This document shows positions 31,259 to 43,023 of a DNA stretch of 64,000 nt, one piece after another (the stretch's first letter is position 1; every line of letters begins with the position of its first letter). Under the pieces are notes generated by a model. It was not told the DNA's origin. It was given only the letters and a program-made list of their open reading frames with translations, and made no database searches. The translations under genes and the position numbers were made by a program. Origin of the DNA: Allomyces arbusculus (taxonomy: Eukaryota > Blastocladiomycota > Blastocladiomycetes > Blastocladiales > Blastocladiaceae); contig JADHYV010000004.1 in the NCBI GenBank assembly GCA_027604705.1, forward strand, positions 372,001-436,000, in the 5' to 3' direction.

Positions 31259-32455
31259 TTAGTGCTCGTGGCCCATCTTCTTGAGGTCGGCCATGTTGGT
31301 CGTGTCGCCCGACACGCCAATGAACTTGATGCCCTTGAGGACGGTCAGCTCGTCGCCGCCAAAGTTGTCCTCTACGAAAATCTGGTCAAGGGAGAGTGTG
31401 AAGAGGATCGACGCGTTGCGTTAGTTTCTATTGCGCGTCAGTAATGGCGCGGGAGGGTCAGCAGCACGAACCGAAAGATTATTGACGCTTTGGAACTTGA
31501 CAAATCGCAGCGCCGTGGCCTTGTCGGCCGCGTAATCCTCCTCCGTGAGTTCCAGGACCTGCGTCGGCTCGACGCCGTCGACCGAGTCGAAGCTCATGCC
31601 GACGCGGTTCACGAACAGCTTGATGGTCTTGGGCGCCGTGTCTGTTGAGTCCAAAGTCGCGCGTCAGCCAGGTCGACTCAAATGCAAAACCACGACCGAA
31701 ATCATTCAACCACGCTCTAACAAGCGTACCATGATCCGCGGCAATAAACTTAATACTGTGCAGCTTGACCGTCTGCTGGAACGCGACGTTGATCATCAAC
31801 TGCTCGTCCACGTCCGACTCGAGCGTCGACGTGCCCTTGAGCAGGCCCTTGATCGAGTGGTCCCCCTTTTGGTTCAGGCAATCGACCTGCGACTGGTCGA
31901 CGAGATCGGTAATGTCCTTGTGGCCCGCCGGAATGAAGGGCGCGCTCGGTGCGGCCGCACCAGCGTTGGCGCCCTCGGCGTGCTGCCGCACCAGCATCTC
32001 AAGCTGTTGCGGGTTCGCGCCGCGCATCTCGCCCAGCTTCTTGCCAGCGCGGTAGACTTGGAACGTGGGCATGGCCGAAATGCCGCACTGCTGCGCGACG
32101 TCGCGCACTTCGTCAACGTCGACCTTGATGAACTGCGCGTCCTTGAACTTGGGCTCGAGCGCGGCAAAGAAGGGGGCTGGGTTCGCGGCGGATAAGACGG
32201 TCAGCGCGCCCGCTACACTGTGGTGCGGAGAGATCGCGGAGCCGGCGTACAAATCATCTTGCAGGGCCCGCACCACGTCGCGAAGAAGTCGATGACGGTC
32301 TGGAATCGACAGAGCAACAACATTGGTCGCGGTTACTCATTCGGTTCGCCATCTTCGTGCCATTCTGGGACCGAGAAGAGATGATCTGCACGCACGACTT
32401 GGGACGAGTTGATGGCTTGGGCAAACTCCTGGCCCGACTTGATTTGCTTGACCAT
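31259..32455 (-). CDS. Thioredoxin-like protein with C-terminal PITH domain (TXNL1 type)
   Basis: Exons 32455-32396, 32299-32251, 32176-31730, 31641-31472 and 31381-31259 give 282 residues. An N-terminal thioredoxin fold carries the active site TWCGPCK (Cys30/Cys33) and the cis-Pro block ISAMPTFQVYRAGKK. The PITH domain follows, with CLNQKGDHSIKGLL, LESDVDEQLMI, PKTIKLFVNR and TNMADLKKMGHEH at the C-terminus. In animals TXNL1 is a redox protein that docks on the proteasome lid through PITH. Length and layout match (human 289). Donors GTGCGT, GTACGC, GTACGC and GTTCGT show the splice-site bias seen across the window. Confidence 0.93.
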
Positions 32456-32894
32456 GGTTGATGATGCTGCAGCGACGGCAATCCGTGTCGAAATTGATTC
32501 CAATGGCGCACGTCCGAGTGCAGGTGCTGGAGCAGGAGTTTCTGGTCGCTCAAGGGCGATGCCGGCTAATTCTGGTTTGCAGGAAGGTCGACGACTTGGA
32601 GAAATCGACGGTTGAGCAAGCGCTTGCAAGAGCTCGCAAGAGCTCCAGCACGACGCGCTTTACGAAGCGCACGTGAGGCCGCCCAGACCGCGTCTGGCAA
32701 ATACCCTGTCTCAATACCAACGGCGCGCTCATCGTCGACTTCACCACCACGCCCTCCACGGACCTCTGTACTTGCTGCAAATACCCGCACTGCAACCGCC
32801 GATACGATCGGCTTCCACCTTGCGAAGCCGTTGGACGCACTGGGCACTCGCCGCTGCCACCACCACGTTACCACGACCACCTGCTCGATCGACC

Positions 32895-35260
32895 ATGCTT
32901 CGACCCGAATACCCGGACGCCGGCCCCAGCACGGCGCTCCGACTCCCGCCTATTGCCGCCGCGTCGACTGCCAATAGCAGCGCTGCCTGGGCCACCCCCT
33001 CCACCCCCAGCGGCGGCGGCACCGGCACCCGCAAGCCACCCGCGTCCGAAGCCCTCCTCGCACGCACACGCGCCATGGCAACTCCCACATCCCGCGCCTC
33101 AGGTCGGGACACCGCCACAGCTGCCGCAGCTGCCGCCATTGCCGCCGCGGCAGCGCGACTTGACACGGCCGACACGGGACTTGCTGCGCAGACGGTCCAC
33201 GAGAACCAGCTGGCTGCGCGCACGCTCGTACAGCAGCTCAACACGTACCTGCAAAGCGGCGGCGCTGGTGGAATTCGTGCAAGTGGCGCTGCGGGGCCGC
33301 GGCACGTACTCGCCGTGCTCGATCTCGATGCGCGCGATATGGTCGCGCGCGACTTGGTGGATTTGCAGGTGCTCGTCGAGGCAGCGCGCGCGGGGGATAT
33401 TTATAATGTCGGACGGTTCCCGCAGCGCGACGGGACGGCGGCGGCGGCTGGGTCGTCCAAGGATGCGTCGTCGGGTGCAGGAGCCAAGGCGACGGGAGCC
33501 AACGACCGGGATCGTGACCGACGGGCTCAAGATCGGAAGCTGTTAGCGGCGGCGGGACCCGTCGTACCTGCTGCGACGATGCGCGCGCCCGGGTTCACGA
33601 ACGCTGACCGGAAGGGGAACCATGGGCGCAAGTCGATTCGCCGGATTGCCGAGGAATTGGAGGAAAAAATTCAGCTCTTGAAAAACAACCCGAGCCAGTG
33701 GGAGATCTTTTGTGCGCGGGTCGGTGCGTGGAACCTGCCGTTTTCTGATTGCATCGTGCGGGCTTCACTCACCTTGGTCTATTTCTTGCTCGTTTTCTAG
33801 CCGCGTATAAGGAGGCCAAGCGCATGAACCGCCAGCTCAATGTAATCCAAAAGAACGCGAGCGACCTGCCGCGGTTCGCGCCCGAAGTGCGCAAGGAGAT
33901 GCGAGACGTCGAGGTGCGCCCTTGGCACATACCCACACCTAGCCGACCCCCGCTAACCCACGCTTGGCCACGGTTTGTAGCGGCAACAACATGACGACCA
34001 CCGAAGGCAGGTCAGCGCGACCTCTCAGCGGCTCTTCGACGAGCGGCAACGATTCCTGCAAAAATTGGCCGAGCGATCCATGAAAGAGGTGTTCTACCAT
34101 TTCCTCGCAGTTCTGTTCGACTAAACCGACTGACCAACGCATTGCTCTCTCCTCGCCAGGCCAAAGTCAAGCCCGTCAACCCAAAGCTGCACGCGCTACA
34201 GTACAAGTGGCTCATTCTCGGCGCCATCGCCTCGCGCTTCTTTGTCATGCAAGACCTGCTGCGCACCAACCACGCGGCGTTTCTCGTCTTCAAGCGGCAA
34301 TCGTGGGCGGCACGGCGCATTCAAAGAGCCTGGCGGCGGTACCGGCAATTGCAGCACCAGCGGCGCGAACGGTGGGCGATGCGCGTGCTCTCGCGCGCAT
34401 TTGGCAAGTTTGTCGTCAAGATTCGCGAGCGGCGGCGCGAACAGGCGGCCAATACGATTCGCGACTTCCTCAAGGAAGTGCACGACGTCGGCAAGTTGCT
34501 CAAGATCATCAAGAAATTCCGGTTTGCCGTGATTCAGGCGCAGCGCATCTCGCGTGGGTACCTGGCCGTGCGCACCGCGCAGCTGCAGTTGCTCGTCTTG
34601 CAGTGGGAACGGTTCGAGGCCGACCAGATGAACCAGTCGCGTGCGTCGGCGGTCGAGGCGAGTGCAGATTTGGGGGCTCAAGCGGCGAGCGCCAAGGGAA
34701 AGAAGTACGTTCGATGTTTTCGGTTGGGACCGACGTCTCGCCGGCAAGTCTCACGGTTTGTTTTTCTTTTGCGGAACAGACCCATCACGAAGAAGAAGAA
34801 AGAGGAGCCGCGCAAGGACGACAAGCCCGATACGGCTGTCCCGAGTGTGCCCAGGTACGTATTGCTGTTTGTGGCGTTCCGGGCCGCGCGTTGTGACACG
34901 TCGAAGCTGACCGACACGAGCTGATCCAGCAAAATTCGCGAAAAACTGCTGCTCGAAACGCTGCTGGCGATGCGCAAGGACTTTCAGAAAAAGAAGCTCG
35001 CCTACGCGTACGCCATGCAGCAGTACAATGCCGAGGCCGTGCGGCATTCTGCATCGCCATCGGGAGATCCGCGTTCGTATTCACAGACACCATGTTGGTG
35101 TGGGGTTCGTCTGTGCTCACTTTCACCCGTCTTTAGCGAAGCCCCCGGTCCGGCCGTGGATGAAACTTCTCTTGACCAGCACGGCGCTCGCGGCTTTGAT
35201 CAAGCGAGCCCAGTCCACGTAGCAGCTGCAGCGCCAGCGCGTGTGAGGGCTCTCGGTTGA
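32895..35260 (+). CDS. IQ-motif coiled-coil protein of unknown function
   Basis: Exons 32895-33723, 33801-33913, 34011-34109, 34160-34704, 34780-34854 and 34930-35260 give about 663 residues. The N-terminal ~250 residues are low-complexity, with an Ala run and a phosphosite-rich stretch. A conserved-looking core starts at IRRIAEELEEKIQLLKNNPS, continues through YKEAKRMNRQLNVIQKNASD, and carries at least one IQ calmodulin-binding motif (AARRIQRAWRRYRQLQ) followed by long basic helices. A short Lys-rich segment (PITKKKKEEPRKDDK) follows. This pattern suits cytoskeletal or ciliary proteins, but I do not recognise a named family. Intron 3 (50 nt) and the end are the least certain parts: after 35030 another frame, with an intron GTTCGT..TTTAG near 35106-35138, would end at 35222. 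Confidence 0.72.
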
Positions 35261-35654
35261 GTGCAGTGTTCGACTGTGCACTTGCGCGGCCTGGAGTACG
35301 CGTGCGAACTACATCGCGGCGGGGAGGCCCGAGTGGACTAACCGGAACTGTTGCACGGGACTCTTTTTATTCAATCCACCAGTTTTGTTTCCTCATTCCT
35401 GGCTCGATCGCAACGAGTCCTGTTCTATTGTGGCACGACAGCTCATTAGTGATTTGATTGCGCAAATGATCAGCCACATTGGGTTGATGGAAGGTCATTT
35501 CGCACCACATTACGCCTGTCATGCTGTCACGCGCCGATCACCCCCTTCAACTTGTTTTCGTTGAGCCGACCCCACCGCCGCTCCTGATCAGCGCAAGTCC
35601 TTTCTGTTCTCGGGCGCGCGATCTTGCTCTCTCGACCCCGCTCGACTGTTCGAG
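35261..35654. promoter_or_regulatory. Spacer and promoter region of CLU1
   Basis: About 390 bp between the IQ gene and CLU1, transcribed in the same direction. It is AT-richer than the genes, with 'ctctttttattc' around 35360. No gene was seen. Confidence 0.35.
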
Positions 35655-38600
35655 ATGACCAGCAAAAAATCCAAGGCTGCAGCACGCTCCAAGCAGGCAG
35701 CTGCGCCGGCCGCTGCTGCCGACCCGGCACCCGCCGCTGTGCCCGCGCTCGAGGCCACGCCGACGACCGACGCTGTCCCTGCCTCGGAACCCACCACGAA
35801 CGGCACTACCGGGGCTGAACAGCCTGCCGAGAATGGCACCGAGAACGCTGCTGCCGCCGATTCCTCTGCCGACCAGGGCGAGGGTATGTGCGCGAGATTT
35901 TGCTCGAAGCAAGGGCCACGGAGGTGAAAGTTGGGCGAGGACCCAATCTGTTGACCCTGCCTGCAAGTCGCCTTGGCCAACTATTGCACAGTTCGCTCGC
36001 TGACACGATTATGGCGTGCGTCCCCGTAGCCGAGCCGCAGCAGCAGCTGCTCCAGGTGACCATTCGCCTGCCGACGCAGCGCACCATCGACATGATGGTA
36101 CGTGAGGGGCCCCGCCTTTACCGACTTGCACTCTATCGCTCCGACGACGGAGACGCTCATTTGCCTTGTTCCTGTGTCCAGGTTGTCCCGACCGAGTCGG
36201 TCGGTTTCCTGCAGCAGTCGCTCCTCGACCAGCCGCGCATGGTGCACTACTCATGCGCGCACCTGACCTACCGCGGGCAGCGTCTCGCCGAGACGGCCGA
36301 CTTTGCGTCGCTCGAAGGGATTGACCAGGAGGGTGCCGAGCTCGAGCTCGTCGAAAGCCCTTACGGCGAGCGCGACGTGCGCGTGCACGTGATGCGGATT
36401 CGCGACATTATGTTTGCCCACTCGACGCGCGCGCACATTACGGGCGAGGCCGTGGATGCGGGCGTGTCGGCGTTCAAGGCCGTCACGGGCGACCGGTACC
36501 TCGACCCGACGTTTGACCGCGATATCCTGACGCAGGTCGACAAGAACGGCAAGAAGGCCGAGACCGTGTTTGATGACGAGGGCGCGCTGACGCCCGGCGA
36601 GTTTGGCGCGTTCTTGGCGTCGACCATGGCCAAGCAGCGCAAAAGCATCAAGGCCGTGCAGTCGCTCGGCATCAGTGGGTGGAACCCGGTCCCGGCGTGG
36701 CGCCGTCTGCGCGGTACCTAGTTTGCCTCGTTTCCGCTGATTGCAGATCTCCGCGAGCCGCGAGGCTGACGATTTTTTTCTCTTCTTTACTTCTACTTCT
36801 TCGAACAGGCGACATCATGTACTTGAACGCTGTGACGGGTCCGAACGAGTCGCTACACATCACGGCGACGCGCAGCGGCTTCTACATCAACAAGTCGACC
36901 GACACGACGTTTGACCCGACGCGCAAGTCAAACGTGTCGCACTCGCTGGCCAAGCTGCTCTCGCAGCAGTCGCCGCATTTTGCCAAGACGTTTGCCAAGA
37001 TGATCGAGCAGCAGCAGCAGCTCATGACCTCGCCGCTCACGTCGGCCGAGAAGGTGCCGATCCTGACAACCATGCCCGCGGCCAACTGGCTCGTGCACAT
37101 GGACGGCACCACCGACCACCTCTACGACTCGTTGCGCGGGCTCGGTGCCGTGGCCGGTGGCGAAAATGTGCTGGAAACGTCGGCGCTCGACTCAATGCAC
37201 GACTGGAACGAGGAACTGCAAGTCTACCGGATGCAGTCGCAAATGAACGACGAGGAGGCCGGCGACGGGTCGAACTTGCACATGCGCGCGCGCCAGTACG
37301 CCATGGCGTTTACGCAGTTCGTGCATGCGGCCACGCAGGGCGCGCTAGGGATTCTTGACGGGTCCATCTTGCCGCTCGTCATTGGCGACAATGACAAGAA
37401 GGACGATGCGCTCTTTATGTGGAACAACATCTTCTTCTCGTTCCCGGAATCATCGGTTGCGCGGTTCGCCAAGGAGGGCCACCAGGACCCGCGCGCGGCG
37501 TCGCGCGTGCACGCCGGCAAGGATGTGGCGGGTATCCGGCTCGTCGAGTCGGCCAATGTCAAGGGCCTGCACACGATGCCGACGGCCGTGATTGATGTCA
37601 AGGGCCGCCGTATCGTTGCGCAGTGCCTGATCCCGGGCATTCTCGGGAACCCGGAGGGTGCCAAAATCGTCTACGGGAGCCAAGACGACCCGGAGCTGCC
37701 GCTCGACCAGGTCGATCAGCGCACGGTCAAGTCGGACGCGGCGTTCCACGAGCTCGTCGGCAAGATTGCCGCGAAGCTCGGGTGGAAGGAGCACACGGTC
37801 AAGGACGAGAAGACGGGCGAGGAGCACTCTCTGTGGGGCTCGGCCGATATGAAGGGCATTGTCGGGCACGATGGCCGCAAGTACCTCTTTGAGCTGTCGC
37901 GCGCCGTTCCCGTCGACACGGAATTCATCAAGCAGGCGGCCGAGGACAAGCTGCCGCCGTACCCGCACGGTGTCACCCTGGTTCGACCGGAACTGCTGAC
38001 CATGTTCCAGGACCATCTCGCGCAGAAGCACATTTCCGACCTGTTCTCGGCTGAGCGCGACCGCAAGTTGGCTGAGGGCGCCAAGCCCGAGGAGATCAAG
38101 TTTGACCTGAACGAGGCCATGAAGACGGTGCCGCAAGTCTCTGTGAACGTGGACCACGGCACGTCGTGGGCCGCGGGCGCCGACACGGAGACGGAGATGC
38201 GCCCCGTCTTTGACTACCTCTACAAGTCGGTTATCCCCGAGTACGTTGAAGAAACGGCCAAAATGTCGTCGGTGCCCATCAACGGCACGATTCTCACGCA
38301 GATGCTGCACGCACGCGGCATTGCCATGCGCCACATGGGTCTGATCGTCAAGGCTATTAACGCCAAGCTCGCGTCGGAGGGCACCAGCGAGGAGCCAATT
38401 GCCGCGCAGCACCGCGTGCGCCTGTCGGTTTTCAAGACGGTCCTGGAGCGCGAAATGTGGGTGCGCGCCTTCAAGCACGTTGCCCGGCACTACCTCAAGA
38501 CCGAGGAGGACACGGCGACGACCGTTGCCGCACTGTTTACCGCCTTCCTCGCCATTGATGCGCTGGCGCCCGCCACCAACGACCATATCGAGTGGCCCGC

Positions 38601-39732
38601 GACCGTCAAGGAGCTGACCCCGGCAACGCTCGCTGCGATTCTTGGGTACGAGGTGCGCACTCGTTTCCGGCACACGATCTCGGCGCTGCCCACTGCCAAG
38701 GAGGCGTTGCTTCGCGAGGCCGCCCTCAAGACGGGTGTGCAGCTTGTGGCGCGCGCCTACGGTCCATCATTTGCCGTCGACGAGCGTGACATCGTGCAGC
38801 TCGTGCCGCTCGTCAAGGCCGCCTTCTACAAGGACACGCTGTGCCAGCAGCATTACGACTTGGCGCAAACGTTCTTGCAGCAGAGCAAGATCGCCAATGC
38901 GCTGGCGACGCTCGAGCAGTCGCTGTCCATGTTCGAGCAGACCTACACGCAAATGCATCCCGAGACGCTGCTCGTGCAGGGCACGCTCGCCGAGCTCTAC
39001 CACAACATTTTCATGGAGAGCAAGGACGAGACCTACCTGCAGCGCGCGCTCGAGCTGCAGCGCGTGGTCGCGATCGGCTACGAGCGGCTGTCTGGGCTCG
39101 ACTCGCACGACGCGTCGGCCGCGTACGTGACGCTCGCGGCCATGGAGTTTACTGCGGGCCGCGCGCGGCTGGCGCTCAAGTACCTCAAGCACGCGCAGCT
39201 GATCAACAGGTCGCTGTTTGGCACGGCCGTGCACCCGGATGCGATTCAGCAGTGGTCGACGATTGCGCGGATCCAAGCGCGCCTCGGGCGGTTCGATCTC
39301 TCGGTGCGGTTCTGGACGCTCGTCAAAGACTACCACGAGACCGAGTTTGGGCCCAACGAGTCGATCACGGCGTCGGCCTACCACCAGCTCTCGCACTACG
39401 TGTTCAACCTGGACCCGGCCAAGGGGCTCGCCTACGAGGAGACGGCACACCGCATCTGGCAGGCCAAGTTTGGCGACGAGGACCCGCGCACCATTGATGC
39501 TGCCAAGTACGCCGCGGATATGAAGCGTCATATTGCCGAACAGGCGCAGATTGCGCAGATTTTGGCGGTCGCGCGGGCGCAGGGCGACTTGAAGGTCATG
39601 GACGAGATCGACCGCACCGAGGCCGGGACCAAGGGCGACTTCCCGATCGAGGACCTGGTCGCGTACATCAATGGCGAAAAGGCGCTTGGCAAGGGCAAGA
39701 AGCGCGGCAAGAAGGCGGCCGGCAAGCGGTAA
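35655..39732 (+). CDS. CLU1: Clustered mitochondria protein CLU1/CLUH
   Basis: Cytosolic RNA-binding protein that keeps mitochondria evenly distributed and regulates mRNAs for mitochondrial proteins; in yeast also an eIF3-associated factor. Exons 35655-35883, 36030-36097, 36182-36713 and 36809-39732 give 1,250 residues, near the usual 1,250-1,300. Order: Ala-rich N-terminus; CLU N-terminal ubiquitin-like domain (LQVTIRLPTQRTIDMM to YRGQRLAE); the GSKPR-like segment with GWNPVPAWRRLRGD and YLNAVTGPNESLHITAT; the CLU domain (about residues 330-570, MHDWNEELQV and FVHAATQGALGILDG); the eIF3-p135-like region; C-terminal TPRs (about 970-1,150, ALATLEQSLSMFEQTYTQMH); and a Lys/Gly-rich tail. Confidence 0.95.
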
Positions 39733-40010
39733 GGCCGCGTGGAGCCAGTTCGTTGTAGACCCGGATTTCTTTTTGTTGGGATTTGATCATTGGTGTTGGT
39801 TTCGTTTCATTATCCTCTTAGCTCGTTTCTTGGTTAGTTCTGTGTTCTTTTTGCGGCGTTGGGGTCTGTTCAATAAGTGTGCCTTAGCTGAATCGTATTC
39901 GTTCCGCCATTTGCCCGATCTGCTTGCGGCTCCCTTCGCGTTGTGAAAGAGTTCTATCAAGTGCCAGCAACGTTCAGAGAAGAGAACGCATTTTTCGCCT
40001 AAGACTCGCA

Positions 40011-41480
40011 TTAACACGAGCTAAACGACGCCAGGATGGACCGGAAGCGAGCAATCGATTGCAGCCCATACTCTGCCACACGCAGTGGAAGGATCCGCTC
40101 ATCTGTCTTCCGAATCACATCCAGGGTCACCACTGGCTCTTCGGGGTGCGGAATGGTCGCGCCGTGGTCACGAATTCGGCACGTCAGCTCATCCTCGACA
40201 CACCCGAGCCACTGGCCAAGACCAGCAAAATTGATGCCGGCAATCGCCCCAAGCATCAGCTGGCAATGGTCTCTCCACTCGTCGGGCGTCATGGACGCGC
40301 GCTCGTGCTCAATGGCCGCTTCGACCGACGTGAAATCCGCCAAAATCGACTGCACGACAAACGGCATGTTGAACGCGTTGGTCCAGTTGTGGTTGATGCT
40401 GATCGTGTCCTCCTACACACGTCGAGCCAGAAAATTGGATCAGAAAGTGCAAGGAGCGGCTGTCGCTGAAATGAATGACGCCCGCACCAAGTTTTCCACC
40501 TGATGAAACCATCCGCTGGGCACAAAGACGGTTTGGCCAGGCTCCTGAATAAACTCGATGCGGACCGCGTCCTTGAACCGCGGGAAGTCCACGTCGTTGC
40601 TTGCGGCATGCACGTTGTAGACCGTATTACCCGCGCGGTCGCGGAACAGCTCCTCTTGGCCGGGCGGAAACATGATCCAGCGCTTGCGCCCGCCAATGTT
40701 GGTGCTCCACGAGTACGAGCGCATCACGTCGGCGTGGAATGGCGTCCACGTCCCGGCGATCCCCATGTAGACTGAGCGGGCGGAGAGTGTCCGGCAAGTG
40801 AATAAAGGTCGACTTTCAGGTCATCCTTTGCGACAGGGGGTCGGCGTACGAACCAAACCGGTAATCGTCGTTCGTATCGGCACGCCGGTCATACCATAAG
40901 TTGAGCCACTGGACCGTCAAAAAAAAAAAAAAAATACGCAATTCAAGCACCAGTCGGTTAGCCGCGCTTGCACAAACACACACAACCGGCGTCAAGTAAA
41001 GAGGCGCACATCATCTTGGAAGATGTCGAGCAGCTCGAACGCGTCGTAATCCGGGAAATCGCGCATCAGGTGCCAATCCTTTGCGTATCCGCACCAACTC
41101 GGTCCAGTTGAGATGTTTCCTGCCGATTTGGCAGAGCTCCGGTCGCGCTTCACCCACTGGTCCAGGAACTCGGCAAACGTCATGGTCGTTTTGGGCTGGT
41201 CGGAAAACCATCGCTGATGGCAATCGGCCACATCGACTTGCGCTTGGCCAAACAGTGCCCGGAGCTGGTCGAGATTGAGCGAACCGTCGACCGGATTAAC
41301 CCATTCGCGCCGTGATCGCCAAGACGCGGTCGCGCCGGGTCCGAGCAGGAGCGGATAGTTGGGGATTAGGTGCTCGCGAACAAACTCGGCATAGCTGATG
41401 CTTGCCCGTCGCACGGGAAAGTGCGATAAGTTGGGCAAATAGTGGTCGAGTGAGAAGCGCTGGTCGTTGATGGTCGCCAT
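40011..41480 (-). CDS. JmjC oxygenase, JMJD4 family
   Basis: 2-oxoglutarate/Fe(II) oxygenase. JMJD4 hydroxylates a lysine of the translation release factor eRF1 in animals. Exons 41480-41010, 40908-40854, 40771-40488 and 40412-40011 give 403 residues. The iron ligands are visible as PFHADV (His188, Asp190) and ISINHNW (His278, rebuilt at the exon 3/4 junction). The 2-oxoglutarate lysine candidate lies in GGRKRWIMFPPGQEE. Other JMJD4 hallmarks are YAKDWHLMRDFPDYDAF, MGIAGTWTPF, FVPSGWFHQVENL and the C-terminal helices after HNWTNAFN. Intron 1 has a 16-nt T tract before its acceptor. Convergent with CLU1 (278 bp). Confidence 0.93.
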
Positions 41481-41771
41481 GATGAATGATCACGTTGGTG
41501 GCCAGAGGAACATGATGAAGGATTTTGGCACAACAATGGCGGTAAGAGCACGCAGCCGAGCGACGGTAACCAATTTGTCGTTGACAGAAAGAGCGCAAGT
41601 GTGCATCGCCGGACGGGTGAAAACGCGCCGCTAAATGGCATAATATATATTGCACACGGAAAACAAAACCGAGAGAACGACCATGCAACCGCCGCCAAGT
41701 GCTCCGTGACGGCCAGCCCGAGCGGTAGAGGCGAGCACACCGCGCACGAAACAGGGTCGAAACGGGCGTCT

Positions 41772-42738
41772 TTACAGTTGCTCGGCTTGTGCCTTCATTG
41801 TCCTGTGAAGCAAACAAACGTCAGCGTCCTGCAAAAAAGGAACATCACCCAAGTGAGGCACGTACTGCTGACGCAGGATGTAATGCTCGCTGTTCTTGAT
41901 CAAGGTCTCCTCCTCCTCCAACCACGCCGGGTAGTTTTCCGGGTAGAGCGTACGCAGTTCTGGGTCTGAGGCCATCAGTGGAAGCGAGCCGGTCTTTTTG
42001 GCCAGCTTGGCGACCTTGGCCTTCTTGACGGCGTCGGCGAGGACGCGCTCCTCGGCCTCTTCCTGCAACCGAATCGAGCGGAATTCGCGCACGGCCTGGT
42101 CGTAGGCCTCGTTGATGGTGAGGCCCTGCGAGACGAGGTAGAGCTGGTACTGGACCACGCTAGTTGCGGCGAAGAGGTGGTTGCGTGGTCAGAGAGAGAG
42201 GTTCCTCCGGGTTTTGGACCCACGTCGTGTATCGCGGGCACGACACAACTCCGCACACGCCGCGAGCGGCCGGGAGCATGGCACACAAATGTACGAACTC
42301 TTCGCCCGACAGGTTCTGGCGGAGATGCAGCGGCTTCGAATAGTCTGCCGGCTGCGGCACCGTCTCGACGAGCGTTTGCGGGCGCACGAGTTCAAACGGA
42401 TGGTCACGGTAGAACCGCTCACGCAGACGGTCCTCGGGGTAGACAATGGGCTGCGCGCGCAAGCGCTTGGTGCGCAGGTGCTTGGCGGCATTGGAGGAGC
42501 GCTTGGTTGCCGGCGTGAACAGCGAGGCAATCTGCGTCTCGTAGTGCACGAGCTTGTCGCCCTTGAGCTTGGCCTCAAACGGCTGCCTGCCAGCAACGTT
42601 GGTCTGGCACACGGCGCGCGGCAGCGGTGCCGTTGGTGGGACGAGACGCATCGCGCCGTGCCATGCCGGCAGTCGGTCGATCAGCTTGTGCTGGTACGCC
42701 CGCAGGACATTTTGGAAGACGGGCACGGCCTTGGGCAT
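41772..42738 (-). CDS. Mitochondrial small-subunit ribosomal protein mS23 (RSM25 family)
   Basis: Component of the mitoribosomal small subunit. Exons 42738-42299 and 42159-41772 give 275 residues. Family features: an early Lys/Arg-rich helix (PVFQNVLRAYQHKLID); PAWHGAMRLVPPTAPLPRAV; the QPIVYPEDRLRERFYRDHPF core, which is the most conserved part of fungal mS23; and LSGEDVVQYQLYLVSQG, formed by splicing (phase 2). An EAYDQAVREFRSIRLQEE-type helix follows, then an acidic C-terminus. Intron donor GTTCGT, 139 nt. It lies in tandem with JMJD4 (291 bp) and divergent from the GCK kinase. Confidence 0.88.
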
Positions 42739-43023
42739 AGCGGATTAATCGCAGCGCGTCGTCGTTTTCGGGATTGCAGCCTTGGACCAATCGAAACGGG
42801 GCGCGAGCTCGAATTCTGTGCGCAGAGTTACTGGTGCTCGCCGCGAGTAGTTTGTCGGCAGAGGACCGCCGCAACTGGCCGACAGGATTTGGCAGTGATC
42901 AGCGCTGGTGTGCTTCCCACAGCGGGCTCTCATCAGACTCAGTGTGCGGTGATCAACATCATGTGTGCACACATGAGCGCTCTCGACCACGCGCGCTCTC
43001 TGCGAGATGGCGACCCCGCGACC

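Noticed and set aside
37450-38673. Minus-strand 407-codon open frame
   Set aside because: Antisense shadow within the CLU1 coding exon.
40919-40934. 16-nt A run
   Set aside because: On the minus strand it is the T-rich tract just before the acceptor of JMJD4 intron 1, so it is not a poly-A tail or retroposed copy.
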